From contig NZ_PXYY01000011.1 of the NCBI RefSeq assembly GCF_003013245.1, positions 1 to 44,845 on the forward strand: a stretch of 44,845 nucleotides of DNA, given 5' to 3'. Shown piece by piece: positions 1-8,960 of the stretch (position 1 is its first letter; each line of letters begins with the position of its first letter). The notes beneath the pieces are model-generated. The model was not told the DNA's origin. It saw nothing but the letters and a program-made list of their open reading frames with translations, and made no database searches. The position numbers were made by a program, and so were the translations under genes. The DNA is from Neisseria iguanae (lineage in GTDB: Bacteria; Pseudomonadota; Gammaproteobacteria; Burkholderiales; Neisseriaceae).

Positions 1-717
1 TTGGGGCTGAAGTAGATTAGTAGTCATGTCAGACGGCAAAAATTAAGATAACCAATTGTAAATTAACAAATAATCCACAAAGAAAACTCCTCCAGTTTTT
101 CGTACCGGAAGCCACAGCCCGTGCAGCCGCTGATATTTTGGGTATCCAACCCGGTTGGGCTATGTTGTCCTACCGCAAAACCCGCCAAGCGGCTGCCTGT
201 CATTTGGCGCAGGAAGCCGGCGGGGTTTTCAGAGGCCCCACCGGGCCGGACGGAGGTTGTTTCGGCGGTCGGCGTAAAGGTAAACGCGGACGCGCGGCAG
301 CAGGGAAAACGGCTGTATCCGGCCTTAAAAGCGGCAGGGAAAGGTTGGTACCGCCGTTGTGGGGGATAACGGGAAGGATGCCTTATTTCCGGTTATCAAA
401 CAGCAAACAACACCTGACAGCATTGTTTATACCGGTAGTGACAGGGGCTGTGGCGTGCTTGATACGGGCAGGTTCGCGCATCAGCGCATCAACCGTTCAC
501 AGCTTTTTGCAGACCGTCAAAACCCTATCGGCGGCATTGGAAATTGTTGGAACCGGGCTAGGTACGTCTTGCGCAAATACAATGAGGTTGGCCGTAAATC
601 TTGCCCGCTGTCCTTGAAAGGATGCGGGTTCCGCTTTGACTTTGGCGTACTGTCCGGGCAGCTTGAAATGCTGCGGCAATGGTGTGGTGTTTGAGGTTAA
701 TCTATGTCAGCCCCCAA
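1..717 (+). mobile_element. Decayed IS1016-type (IS1595 family) insertion sequence
   Basis: The plus strand reads as an IS1016-like transposase in pieces. About 81-310 is one frame (residues like ARAAADILGIQPG, YRKTRQ and GGRRKGKRGR). From about 320 the match moves to another frame (DSIVYTGSD, RINRSQLFADRQN, VLRKYNEVGRKS), ending at the TGA at 692-694, so at least one base has been lost. Terminal inverted repeats are visible: GGGGCTGAAGTAGATTAG at 3-20 and the complement of GGTTAATCTATGTCAGCCCC at 695-714, matching at 15 of 18 positions. The element is about the size of IS1016 (roughly 0.7 kb) and is inactive. The left repeat sits at the window edge, so anything beyond it cannot be judged. 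Family assignment rests on recalled IS1016 protein motifs. Confidence 0.82.
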
Positions 718-775
718 AATTAAAAAATGGCACAAATCCACATAAACATAGAAGCATAACGGATCAATACAATCT

Positions 776-1454
776 AACTGTCCCATCCTTCTGCTTCATC
801 CACGCCCGTTTTTTTAATCAGACCAAAGTCAGGGCGGTAAGGCGTTAACCAAAAATATCATGACCTGTATTCTTGATGGGTTTCGCCTATCCTGTCTTTT
901 ATGAAATGAGGCATTGCCCGTGACAATCACACTGTTTTGTGGCAACGGCGGCAAGAACGGCGTTTTCACATATTGCTGTTCATACGGCAGTCATACAAAC
1001 CCGCTGAAAGTAATGGACCGTTATGAACCGTTCCAACCGCATTGGCCATGTTTTTCAGTTGCCGGTTGTGTGTGTGTCATAAGGCTTTTAACCTTTGGCT
1101 GTATAGGCGTAAGGCCGGTAGTTATGCGATCGCCAAGATAAACAATGGGTCTGTTGCTTTGTCCGTCAGTTTGTCATTGCGCCAAGGAGCGGGTGCGTTT
1201 GTTTTCATCAGTTGGCGGGTGGTTCAAAATCTTTTTTTCGTGATTTTGAGTCGCTGCCGTACAATGCCAATCGCCCGTTGGGTGCAGTTAAAGCGAACCG
1301 CTCTTTCCCGTTGGTAATCGTCGGGGTATCGTTCTGCATCTTGGCATTGTAAGGCCGTGTCTTCCCTTTGCGAGCCGTGACGGTTTTTCGCTCCGGTTGT
1401 TTTTTCCGGTTTTGAATGGTGGTTTTGCCGATGGTCTTTTGAGTATGCCGTCAT
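776..1454 (-). pseudogene. Decayed IS630-family transposase
   Basis: Read on the minus strand from 1454, this starts with a helix-turn-helix-like N-terminus (MTAYSKDHRQ), then YPDDYQRERAVRFNCTQRAIG, typical of IS630-family transposases. Farther along, across several frameshifts and stops, come NSVIVTGNASFHKR (like the family's DNAAFHK catalytic block, near 905-945) and LTPYRPDFGLIKKTG (like PPYSPxxNPIEKxW, near 800-845). The order and spacing fit one full-length transposase worn down by many indels. The N-terminal part also has an internal deletion compared with the copy at 44584, which has the same start (MAYSKDYRQ). Not functional. It directly follows the IS1016 relic. Confidence 0.72.
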
Positions 1455-1663
1455 AAAGGTTGGTGTGTCATGTCTGTTTTTCTTTGACTATATTTTTCAC
1501 ATTTTCCATCATGGTTCAGAACGCAGCAATCCGACTTCATCTACTGCCCCCGAAAAAAAAAAACAACTATTTCAGAAAATGGCTATTCATCTCTGCCTTT
1601 ACAGTATTAGTATAGCAACACTATTTTAATTAACCACCCACTCAACCATTTTTCTCAAACAAT

Positions 1664-1694
1664 AAAAAAAGAGCCTAACAAAGCAGGCTCTTTT
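1664..1694 (-). terminator. Rho-independent terminator of the porin gene
   Basis: AAAAGAGCCT at 1667-1676 pairs with AGGCTCTTTT at 1685-1694 across an 8-base loop. On the minus strand the stem is followed by a run of seven T. It lies 22 bases past the porin stop and carries no DUS, unlike most terminators in this window. Confidence 0.88.
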
Positions 1695-1715
1695 CTTTAA
1701 ACCAATCTATTCAGA

Positions 1716-2792
1716 TTAAAATTTGTGACGTAAACCAACCAAACCGGCAGTATTTTCAGCCTTGTTATTACCGCTACCAGCTTTCAACCAACCAGCAGAA
1801 ATCATAGCAGTAGTACGTTTAGAGAAGTCATAGTCAGCACCTACAACCACTTGATTATATTGAGTACCGTTTTGTTTCTTACCGTCAATTTTTGGTTTAA
1901 AGCCATGTGCGTAAGAAACACGTGGAGTTACGTTACCGAAACGATAAGCGGCAGTAGCTGCAACTTCGGTAGTCTCAATTGCTTCATTACTTGCAGAAGC
2001 ATCAATCACACCATTAGACAAGGCGTTAGCATACTCGCCAACAGTTTCCCAGTTCTTACCGTATTGACCAGCAACAACCAACAACAAGTTATTTGCATCA
2101 TAACCAGCTTGCAAACGGTGTAATTGACCAGCACCTTTAGCAATTGCAGCATTTTTATCGGCATTCAAGGTGTGTTTACGGTAACCACCAGCATATTGGC
2201 CAAAGAAACCAGAATTTTCATAGTTCAAACCGGCGTAGTAAGTATCTTGAGATGGATAGCGGTGAGTATACTTATCATCGGCATTTTCGTTGTCGCGCGG
2301 CACGTATTGTACGCTGGCACTGAAACCACCGAATACTGGAGAGTCGTAACGAGCAGATACAGCACGCTTATCATTACGGGTAAATACACCCATACCCAAA
2401 GCGTTGTTGCTATATTCCCATGGGTCAATTGCATCAACATCCTTGATGGTACTGTTCAATTTACCGACACGGATTTTACCAAAACCACCCTCCAAACCAA
2501 TGAATGATTCGCGAGTACCCCAGCCTGAATTAGTACCGGCTACAGAAGCTTTTTGCTCCAATTGCCAAATTGCGTTCAAGTTGTTAGACAGGTGCTCATG
2601 ACCTTTGAAACCGATACGTGAACCGAAGTCAGCAACTTCAGTTGCAGTTGCAGTTTTTCTTGATACACCGTCAATAGTAGCTTTAACACGAGAAACTTCG
2701 ACACCGGCTTTGATTTGACCGTACAAAGTCACATCAGCTATAGCTGCAACAGGCAAAGTTGCCAAAGTCAGAGCAATCAGAGATTTTTTCAT
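1716..2792 (-). CDS. Neisserial general porin (PorB-like)
   Basis: A 358-residue outer-membrane porin of the Gram-negative trimeric porin family. These form 16-stranded beta-barrels for diffusion of small solutes and ions. Residues 1-19 are a signal peptide ending VAAIA, and the mature protein starts [11 protein letters not shown], the classic first strand of neisserial and betaproteobacterial porins. It ends LVGLRHKF with the terminal Phe needed for BAM recognition. Alternating hydrophobic residues run through the chain, with variable loops between (for example near DNENADDKY). The start is supported by an AAGGA ribosome site about 8 bases upstream. It is a single gene, with a long AT-rich leader above it and its own terminator below. 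It resembles PorB more than PorA, but the PorB serotype lineage cannot be assigned here. Confidence 0.93.
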   Translation of the reverse strand: MKKSLIALTLATLPVAAIADVTLYGQIKAGVEVSRVKATIDGVSRKTATATEVADFGSRIGFKGHEHLSNNLNAIWQLEQKASVAGTNSGWGTRESFIGLEGGFGKIRVGKLNSTIKDVDAIDPWEYSNNALGMGVFTRNDKRAVSARYDSPVFGGFSASVQYVPRDNENADDKYTHRYPSQDTYYAGLNYENSGFFGQYAGGYRKHTLNADKNAAIAKGAGQLHRLQAGYDANNLLLVVAGQYGKNWETVGEYANALSNGVIDASASNEAIETTEVAATAAYRFGNVTPRVSYAHGFKPKIDGKKQNGTQYNQVVVGADYDFSKRTTAMISAGWLKAGSGNNKAENTAGLVGLRHKF

Positions 2793-3156
2793 TGCTGTAT
2801 TCCTTTTTCTGTCATGAAAAATAACTTAAGCAGACCAAATAAATCCGCTTAGGCCTTACATTTATCGCTGGAATCAGCGATTCCATGAGTGTCACTATAA
2901 TTGTTCCCTTCTAAAAAAACAAACTTTATAGACAACAACCCATTTACCCTCACGAAAAAAACTTTAAATCCGCCTTCATAAAATAAAAAAAAATACCTAT
3001 AAATCAATAATTAATTTATATAGAAGTTATTGTGCATTTTTACAACACAGATTCTTTGATTGATTTCTCTTTACTTAGCACAAAGCAATATCTATCCTTA
3101 TTTTATGATGTATTTTTCAGTTTAAAAATGATATACCCATAACGCTATTTAATAAT
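2793..3156 (-). promoter_or_regulatory. AT-rich upstream region and leader of the porin gene
   Basis: This 364-bp gap separates truA from the porin gene and must contain the porin promoter. A plausible minus-strand -10 (TATAGT at about 2895-2900) has a TTTGTT about 18 bases upstream of it. The call is tentative, as other AT-rich hexamers are present. Inside the predicted 5' leader is a clean hairpin, ATCGCTG (2864-2870), loop GAAT, CAGCGAT (2875-2881), about 70-90 bases from the start codon. No ORF, DUS or Correia-type repeat was seen here. Confidence 0.4.
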
Positions 3157-3957
3157 TTACAACCAAACCGGTATGTCCGCCTTGATGATATTGAATTCAT
3201 CCGGATAATCGACACCAGTCAGATACAAGCCGTCAGGCATAAATGTGGGCGGAGCTTTCAGGCGGCTTTTCTCTTCTACCAACCGTGCGAAGCCTTCTAC
3301 ACTGAGCTTCTTGTTGCCTACATATACCAACGCCCCCATGATATTGCGCACCATATGATGCAGGAAAGCACTGCCGTGCAAATCCAGCTTTAAGAATGCA
3401 GGCGTGCCGCTGATCTTGGCACTGTATAGTGTTTTAATCGGGGATTTTGCCTGACATATGGAAGCGCGAAAACTGGAAAAATCTTTTTTGCCTTCTAAAA
3501 ATTTGGCTGCCTGCTGCATCAGCGTAATATCCAAATCCAAATGCGTCCAACCTACTTTACCAACCAAAATCGGGGAACGAACAGGCGCGGATTGCAACAG
3601 GTAACGGTAATGCCGGCCATAGGCATCAAAGCGGGCATGGAAATGCGGTGCAACCGCTTGCGCGTACCATACAGCAATACCTTGCGGCAAATGGGCGTTA
3701 GCCCCTCTTATCCAAGCTTGTGCCGGACGGTGGGCGCAGGTATCAAAATGAACGACTTGTGCAGTGGCATGGACGCCGGTATCAGTACGTCCGGCAACAA
3801 CAACCGAAACAGGTTCTCCGGCAACCAGGCTGATGGCGTGTTCTAAAGCCGTCTGAACCGTCGCCACGGAACCTGCCTGTTTTTGCCAACCGAAAAAGCG
3901 GCTGCCGTCATAAGACAAGGTCAATGCCCATCGTTGCTTATTGGGATTTTCTGGCAT
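3157..3957 (-). CDS. truA: tRNA pseudouridine synthase A
   Basis: A 266-residue cytoplasmic enzyme that isomerises uridines 38-40 in the anticodon arm of many tRNAs to pseudouridine. The N-terminus ([17 protein letters not shown]) and the catalytic motif GRTDTGVHA are diagnostic, with the nucleophilic Asp at about residue 59. The later motifs [18 protein letters not shown] and [12 protein letters not shown] are also family hallmarks. Length is normal. The gene lies about 100 bases past the fimV/tspA stop on the same strand, with a hairpin at 4009-4037 between them, so it is probably transcribed mostly from its own promoter. It ends next to the porin promoter region. Confidence 0.97.
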   Translation of the reverse strand: MPENPNKQRWALTLSYDGSRFFGWQKQAGSVATVQTALEHAISLVAGEPVSVVVAGRTDTGVHATAQVVHFDTCAHRPAQAWIRGANAHLPQGIAVWYAQAVAPHFHARFDAYGRHYRYLLQSAPVRSPILVGKVGWTHLDLDITLMQQAAKFLEGKKDFSSFRASICQAKSPIKTLYSAKISGTPAFLKLDLHGSAFLHHMVRNIMGALVYVGNKKLSVEGFARLVEEKSRLKAPPTFMPDGLYLTGVDYPDEFNIIKADIPVWL

Positions 3958-4005
3958 AGTGGAATCTGATGATTTGATTGATGAATTTTTGTATTTTGTA
4001 TAAAG

Positions 4006-4037
4006 AAAAAAGATGCCGTCTGAAAAACAGCATCTTT
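4006..4037 (-). terminator. DUS-containing terminator downstream of fimV/tspA
   Basis: AAAGATGC (4009-4016) pairs with GCATCTTT (4030-4037). An AT-type DUS (ATGCCGTCTGAA, 4013-4024) overlaps the left arm and loop. On the minus strand the stem is followed by a T run. It sits between fimV/tspA and truA. Only one DUS copy is present, so the stem is not a standard inverted-DUS terminator. Confidence 0.75.
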
Positions 4038-4063
4038 ATTTGTGCTTAAGTGATAACGACGGC

Positions 4064-6382
4064 TTATACATCTAATTCTTCAAGCATGGTTTTCGCTTTG
4101 GCCGAAATAGCACCGTCCGACTCTTCAAGCAGCTCTTTCAAGGTTTCGCGGGCGGCTTCAGGATCGCCGATTTCGACATACATTTTCGCCAAGTCATATT
4201 TAGCTTCCAACGGCGCAGTCATGCCGACAGATTCTGAAATGAATCCTGATTCGCGACGGCTGCTGTCTACCGTATCGGCGACGGCAATGCTGTCCCATTC
4301 AATGGTTTCATCGGCATCAGCCACTTGCGCAACTTCAGGGTTGAGATCATCCACATCTTCGAATGACAAAGCTTCGGTTTGCTGAATATCGAACAATTCA
4401 GGCTCGGCCGCTGCTTCTGCATCTACTGCCTCATTGCGTAGTTCAGGGCTTGGCTCGAATGTCGCATCTGCCACCGGCTCTTGTTCCATTTCCGGCTGAG
4501 TAAATTCTAAAGGCTCTTCTTTATCAGATTTTGCTGCGTCAAAGTTAACAGCACCATCAGTTGCCTCGGCCAATACGGCCGGGGTAACTGTAGCCAAATC
4601 GCTTTCGACAGCTTCTACTTCAGCCTTAGTCTCTCCCGCACAGAAATCCCATTCATTTTCTTTAATTTCCGCCTTGGTTTCTCCAACTTCAAAATCCCAA
4701 GATTCGCGTTCAGACGGCTGGTCGGTCATAAAATCTTCGACAATAGGCGCTGTCGTTTCTTCAATAACGGCAGCTTCGACTGCTGCATAAGGGTTTTCAG
4801 ACTCAGGCTCGTAAACGCTTTCGGTGGATTCGATGCTGTCCCAATCCACATTGCGGCGTTTTTCGGTTTCTTCATCATGGGTCACCGCACCAGATACAAT
4901 CGCGGCTTGGGTGGTATCGATGGCATTTAAATCAACATCGACATCGCCTTGTTTGGCAACCGGCGTTTCTGGTGCCTTAGTAAAGAATATGTCGTCACCG
5001 AAATCATCCTCCACTTCCAATTCGTCATCAGCCTTTTTAGCCGCATAAGCAGCTGCTGTGCCTACTCCGGCAACGGCTGCTGCGGTTTTGGCTGCATTAG
5101 AAACGGGGTGCTCTGATTTGGGCAACGGTTTGCATTCAGTGGCGTGAACTTCAGATTCGAATATTTCTTCGTTAACCACAGGCTGCACAGCTTCTTTCTC
5201 CGGCTCGGCTTTGCGTTTGCCCAATAATTTAGACAAGAAGAACAGTGCGATTAAAGCCGCACCACCCAACAGCAACCAACGCCACAAGCTGTTGTCGCTT
5301 GATTCGGCAGTTTCTTCCTGTTGCGCAGCTGGTACTGTCGGAGCAGCTGGTTCTACTGCACCGCCGGCTTCAGAGACAACAGCCGGCTCTGAAGCCGCCA
5401 TCGCTGCGTTGTTATCCACCGCTTCGGAAGCGGCAACTACAGCCGGTTCTGCTTGAGAAGCAGCTTGGTCTTCGGTCAGGGCAGCCGCCTCGGTGACGGC
5501 ATGCGTGGCCACCGCAGAAGCAGCCGTTTCTTTCGGCGCATCTATCGGTTCGGTCGCTGCTGGTTGCATTTCTACCGGTTTGCCCGCCGGAGCGGCTTGG
5601 TCGGCATAATTTTGGAATTCGCCACGATTTGGAATGCCCAAGACCTTACCGGCCAACATGCGGTCGGCATCATTATCGACAAATACATCAGGGTTGGCAT
5701 TGACCAAAGCCTGAACGGTTTGCGCCAAGGTCATGCCTTGCGGGCGCACACGGCTGGCAATACCGGTCAGCGTTTCGCCTTGGCGTACCAAGTGGTGTTT
5801 GCCGTAAACGATACCGCTGTATTGTTGTTGTGGTTCCGGTTTGGCAACTTTATTGTTATTGTCGATGGCGGCACGGCGCACCGGTTTGTCGTTGCGGGCG
5901 GCAGGAGTATTATCGTCGCGGGTATCACGGTTGCGGGCAGTTTGGCGGCCAATCGAAGCAGCGGCCGGGGCAGCTTCTACTCGGTTGGCCGGATTATTTT
6001 CTTGCACACGGGTTGCGGCACTGTCGGTTTTTGAATTGTAACCTGCCGGATCGATAATGGCGGTGTATTCGCGTGATTGTGAACCCACACCGACTTGGAA
6101 AATCAATACGGGATCTTGAATCGGCTTAAACGAACGGATATTCACCACTGCCTTATCACTGCTTCTTTCACGGATGCTGGTACGTAAATTACTGTTTGAA
6201 ATCAAGGCCTTGCTTCCGTTGGACAAGGCTTTGGCTTCTTCGCCTGTGACGATGATAGTGCCTGAAAAAGGTTCGCCCAAATGCGAATGGACGTTCAAAC
6301 CGCCCAACCCGGCCATGGCAGTAAATGACGTCATAAATGCCACGGAAGCGGCGATTAATTTAATTTTATGATGGTTTTTCAA
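4064..6382 (-). CDS. FimV/TspA-like LysM membrane protein
   Basis: A 772-residue inner-membrane protein of the FimV family, called TspA in meningococci. FimV-type proteins bind peptidoglycan and organise type IV pilus function or polar complexes. Residues 1-24 are a signal peptide (ending TAMA), followed by the family start GLGGLNVHSHLGEPF. A LysM-type region lies at about 190-252 (HHLVRQGETLTGIASRV), then an Ala/Glu/Pro-rich linker. One membrane span follows at about 362-385 (WRWLLLGGAALIALFFL), then a very acidic, repetitive cytoplasmic region with repeated WDF and WDS motifs. The conserved FimV C-terminal helices close the protein (AKYDLAKMYVEIGDPEAARE), ending TMLEELDV. The layout matches the family. 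It fits the pilus operon farther along, though it is not linked to it. Confidence 0.9.
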   Translation of the reverse strand: MKNHHKIKLIAASVAFMTSFTAMAGLGGLNVHSHLGEPFSGTIIVTGEEAKALSNGSKALISNSNLRTSIRERSSDKAVVNIRSFKPIQDPVLIFQVGVGSQSREYTAIIDPAGYNSKTDSAATRVQENNPANRVEAAPAAASIGRQTARNRDTRDDNTPAARNDKPVRRAAIDNNNKVAKPEPQQQYSGIVYGKHHLVRQGETLTGIASRVRPQGMTLAQTVQALVNANPDVFVDNDADRMLAGKVLGIPNRGEFQNYADQAAPAGKPVEMQPAATEPIDAPKETAASAVATHAVTEAAALTEDQAASQAEPAVVAASEAVDNNAAMAASEPAVVSEAGGAVEPAAPTVPAAQQEETAESSDNSLWRWLLLGGAALIALFFLSKLLGKRKAEPEKEAVQPVVNEEIFESEVHATECKPLPKSEHPVSNAAKTAAAVAGVGTAAAYAAKKADDELEVEDDFGDDIFFTKAPETPVAKQGDVDVDLNAIDTTQAAIVSGAVTHDEETEKRRNVDWDSIESTESVYEPESENPYAAVEAAVIEETTAPIVEDFMTDQPSERESWDFEVGETKAEIKENEWDFCAGETKAEVEAVESDLATVTPAVLAEATDGAVNFDAAKSDKEEPLEFTQPEMEQEPVADATFEPSPELRNEAVDAEAAAEPELFDIQQTEALSFEDVDDLNPEVAQVADADETIEWDSIAVADTVDSSRRESGFISESVGMTAPLEAKYDLAKMYVEIGDPEAARETLKELLEESDGAISAKAKTMLEELDV

Positions 6383-6913
6383 AACTTAATCCCCTGTTTG
6401 AAATTGCAGCCCGGCTGCATAATCCGTGCTTAAACTGTATACTTTGTGATGATATATTCTAAAGTACCTGTCTGCCAAGTCATCTGAATAAATTAGGTTA
6501 AAAATTGGCAGGAAAATTGTAACTTTATCGCTATTATCGTTTCTTTTTTACAAATACATCGGGATTTACAGAGTATATTCGGGTACTCATCCGATTCATC
6601 AATGCGGCAAGCCGTCTGAAAACGGTTTCGTATTTAAAATATGCAAATGTTGTGCACCCAAATGAAAAGCTGCTGCCTGATAACTGGGAAAAAGATGCAA
6701 AAAAATCGGCAGGTCTATTATTATGATGGGACATGATTTTTTGTTAAGATTGATTGTCATTTTTTTAAGAATCATAAAACGAGAATCAATTATAAAACGC
6801 TTGGAGCTGTGATAAAATAAACGCTTACAGACGACCTTTCAATATCATGCCGTCTGAAGCCCAATCTTCAGTATCAGCTGATTTCGAAATCGATTCATAA
6901 TTAAGGATATTTA
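6383..6913. other. Intergenic region between divergent fimV/tspA and yciI
   Basis: A 531-bp gap between divergent genes that must hold both promoters. It contains two unpaired DUS (core at about 6608-6617, and an AT-type at about 6848-6859). One plus-strand candidate promoter region is the AT-rich stretch near 6800-6825 containing GTGATAAAATAA. A short plus-strand open frame at about 6530-6724 ends in a protein-like tail (LLPDNWEKDAKK) but has no start codon. It may be a gene remnant or chance. Nothing else was recognised. Confidence 0.4.
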
Positions 6914-7207
6914 ATGCAATATTTCATGTTATTGGCTACCGACGGCGACGGCGTACACGATGCCCGTATGGTAGCGCGCCCTAACCATTTACAACGCTTG
7001 GAAGCCTTAAAAGCCGAAGGCCGCCTGCTGGCAGCAGGCCCGAATCCCTTACCGGATGATCCGGAGCGCGTTTCCGGCAGCCTGATTATCGCGCAATTCG
7101 AATCGCTGGACGCGGCGCAGGAATGGGCGGAAAAAGATCCTTACGTTGACGCCGGCGTTTACGAAGAAATTTTAATCAAACCGTTCATACCGGTATTTGG
7201 TCTGTAA
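6914..7207 (+). CDS. yciI: YciI family protein
   Basis: A 97-residue cytoplasmic protein of the YciI (YCII-related) family, small ferredoxin-fold dimers whose enzymatic role in most bacteria is not settled. The sequence shows the family pattern: MQYFMLLATDGDG, then ARPNHLQRLEALKAEGRLLAAGP, an acidic DDPERVSGSLIIAQF strand, and AEKDPYVDAGVYEEILIKPF. The conserved His and Asp of the putative active site are present. Its ATG follows an AAGGAT ribosome site. bolA starts 3 bases after its stop and a foldase gene follows, so the three look like one operon. Confidence 0.9.
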   Translation: MQYFMLLATDGDGVHDARMVARPNHLQRLEALKAEGRLLAAGPNPLPDDPERVSGSLIIAQFESLDAAQEWAEKDPYVDAGVYEEILIKPFIPVFGL

Positions 7208-7210
7208 ATC

Positions 7211-7480
7211 ATGGATATGAAGGTAGAAATCGAAGGCCGCCTGAAAAGTTTGGACTACCAGTTTTTTGAATTTGAAGACGAAAGCCATCTCCATATCGGC
7301 CATGCAAGCAATAAAGGCGGCGGGCATTATGCGGTTGTGATTGTGAGTGAAATATTTCGTGATCTCAGCCGCCTCAACCGCCAACGTATGGTGAAAACCT
7401 TATTACACGATTTATTTTCAGACGGCCTGATTCATGCCTTGAGCATCAAGGCCGTCACCCCTGATGAATATTTTAATTGA
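7211..7480 (+). CDS. bolA: BolA family protein
   Basis: An 89-residue BolA/IbaG-type protein. The family partners monothiol glutaredoxins in [2Fe-2S] handling and, in some bacteria, affects cell shape and stress responses. The hallmark is FEDESHLHIGHASNKGGGHYAV at about 20-42, with the conserved His residues and Gly-rich loop, followed by helix SRLNRQRMVKTLLHDLF and the end LSIKAVTPDEY. The spacing to yciI (3 bases) and to the next gene (24 bases) indicates an operon. A DUS (TTTCAGACGGCCTG) lies inside the coding sequence near 7416. An alternative start two codons downstream is possible. Confidence 0.93.
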   Translation: MDMKVEIEGRLKSLDYQFFEFEDESHLHIGHASNKGGGHYAVVIVSEIFRDLSRLNRQRMVKTLLHDLFSDGLIHALSIKAVTPDEYFN

Positions 7481-7504
7481 TTTGACAACATAATCGAGAA
7501 ACTT

Positions 7505-8377
7505 ATGAAAAAAACTTATTTTGCTTCGGCAGTCTTGTTTGCCCTCACTTCAGGCAGCCTGTTGGCTCAAACTTTGGTCACCGTCAACGGCCAGGCCATC
7601 GACAGCAGCGTGATTGATGCCCAAGTGAAGGCTATCCGCGCAGAAAACAGCGAAATCCGGGACACTCCTGCCCTGCGTCGCGACCTGACCGAACGTCAAG
7701 TAATTTCAACCGTGGTCGGACAAGAAGCCAAACGCTTGAAATTAGACCAAAGTGCGGAATACAAACAAGCCCTGCAACAAGCACGTACGGCTGCCGATAA
7801 AAGCGGGGCGTCTAAAAAAGCCAACTTCAAAACCGAATGGGCGGTATTTGAAGGCGAATTATTAGGCCAAGCCTATGCCGCTCATACGGCCAAACAAAAT
7901 CCGGTACAGGAAAAAGACGTGAAAGCCGCTTACGACGATTTCAGCAAGTTCTATAAAGGTACGCAGGAAGTGCAATTGGGCGAAATCGCCACCACCAACA
8001 GCACCAATGCCGAAAAAGCGATCGCCGGTTTGAAAGCGAAAAAAAGCTTCCGCAGCATGCTGGAACAATATTCAGTTGACGAGCAGGCCAAACAAGCCGG
8101 TGGCATTCCTAATGCTTATGTGCCGCTCAAAGATTTGAAGCAATCTGCGCCGCCTTTGTACAACGCAGTTAAAGACCTTAAAAAAGGCGGTTTCACGGCC
8201 AAGCCGCTGCAAAACGGCAATGTTTACAGCGTATTCTATGTAAACGACCGCCGCAACATCACCTTGCCGACTTACGAGCAGGCGAAAAACGGCATTGCCC
8301 GTGATTTGCAGGCTGCACGCATTGATGCATCGGTGCAATCGCTGCTGCAAAAAGCCAATATCAAACCGGCCAAATAG
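7505..8377 (+). CDS. Periplasmic parvulin-type peptidyl-prolyl isomerase
   Basis: A 290-residue exported foldase of the SurA/PpiC class. Residues 1-21 form a signal peptide (ending SLLA), then QTLVTVNGQAIDSSVID, the usual start of the SurA-like N-terminal chaperone region. Helical sequence follows to about 140. A single degenerate parvulin domain covers about 150-250 (EVQLGEIATTNS, then SFRSMLEQYSVDEQAKQAGGIPNAYVPLKDL), and a C-terminal helix ends ANIKPAK. It probably helps outer-membrane proteins such as the porin fold. It is the last gene of the yciI-bolA operon. A broken paralogue starts 15 bases after its stop, so the pair arose by tandem duplication or long-standing co-location. Confidence 0.88.
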   Translation: MKKTYFASAVLFALTSGSLLAQTLVTVNGQAIDSSVIDAQVKAIRAENSEIRDTPALRRDLTERQVISTVVGQEAKRLKLDQSAEYKQALQQARTAADKSGASKKANFKTEWAVFEGELLGQAYAAHTAKQNPVQEKDVKAAYDDFSKFYKGTQEVQLGEIATTNSTNAEKAIAGLKAKKSFRSMLEQYSVDEQAKQAGGIPNAYVPLKDLKQSAPPLYNAVKDLKKGGFTAKPLQNGNVYSVFYVNDRRNITLPTYEQAKNGIARDLQAARIDASVQSLLQKANIKPAK

Positions 8378-8392
8378 TCAATGACGGAGTTG

Positions 8393-8730
8393 ATGATGAA
8401 GTATCAAACGGCAGTTGCCGGTATTCTTTGGCCGGACTTGCGATTGCCAAAACGCCTGAAATCTCTGCCGAACGCTTCAACAGGATGGTGAAGTAAATGT
8501 TGCACCCAACCGATCAAAATCCAAACCAAATGGTGCCTCCATCCGCAAGGATATATATGGTACGTTAATTGCAGGCGTTTGAAGTGTTGAAAAACGAAGC
8601 CCTTAAGGCCGAATTGGATAAAGACCCCGAAGTCCGAAACCAATTTAAAACCATGAAAGCCCAGTTTTATGCCACCTAATTATGCGCAATATCTGGAACG
8701 CGACACCACCGATAACGATTTGTACAAAAT
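8393..8730 (+). pseudogene. 5' part of a decayed second parvulin foldase
   Basis: Directly after the intact foldase, a frame starts MMKYQTAVAGIL, a signal-peptide-like start, but loses frame at once. The recognisable protein then continues in other frames: AIAKTPEISAERFNRMV, PNGASIRKDIYGTLIA, then FEVLKNEALKAELDKDPEV and FKTMKAQFYA, YAQYLERDTTDNDLYK. These match the N-terminal chaperone region of SurA/PpiC-like foldases. Homology stops near 8730, where an unrelated GIY-YIG fragment begins. The missing 3' part reappears at 9783-10121. Several frameshifts and stops make the gene dead. Confidence 0.72.
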
Positions 8731-8733
8731 CAG

Positions 8734-8876
8734 TGTGGTATGAATTTTTTGAAAGCATGCCGCAAGCGATTGCCAAAGAAAAAGCCATGAAAAAATGGCG
8801 GCGCGAATGGAAAATCCGCTTGATTGAAGAAGATAATCCGGATTGACTGGATTTGTTCGGTGGATTGGTACAGTGA
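8734..8876 (+). pseudogene. C-terminal fragment of a GIY-YIG nuclease-family protein
   Basis: The frame reads VWYEFFESMPQAIAKEK, then KKWRREWKIRLIEEDNPD, a premature TGA at 8844-8846, and LDLFGGLVQ with a final stop at 8874-8876. The pattern of residues (AI-REK--KKWRR-WK--LIE--NP-W-DL) is the C-terminal half of small single-domain GIY-YIG proteins (UPF0213/YhbQ type). The in-frame TGA stands where the family has Trp, consistent with a TGG to TGA change. The catalytic GIY-YIG N-terminus is absent. The fragment abuts the foldase pseudogene with no gap, so it marks an insertion or recombination junction. Confidence 0.66.
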
Positions 8877-8927
8877 ACTTTGATACAGTAAATGAAAAGC
8901 AGCAACCTTAAACTCAAACAACAAAAA

Positions 8928-8960
8928 GCCGTCTGAAAAAATATATAAGTTTCAGACGGC
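8928..8960. terminator. Inverted DUS hairpin
   Basis: GCCGTCTGAAA (8928-8938) and TTTCAGACGGC (8950-8960) form a perfect 11-bp stem with an 11-base AT loop. It is a typical neisserial inverted-DUS terminator. Here it ends the GIY-YIG fragment rather than an intact gene, so it was probably carried in with it. Confidence 0.7.

Noticed and set aside
2124..2507. A 127-codon plus-strand frame opposite the porin gene
   Set aside because: It is a shadow of the porin coding sequence with no start signal of its own.
5453..6034. A 193-codon plus-strand frame opposite fimV/tspA
   Set aside because: It is an antisense shadow caused by the biased codons of the Ala/Glu-rich region.
6750..6800. A possible Fur box upstream of yciI
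   Set aside because: The AT-rich GATTGTCATT / GAATCA pattern does not match the 19-bp consensus well enough.
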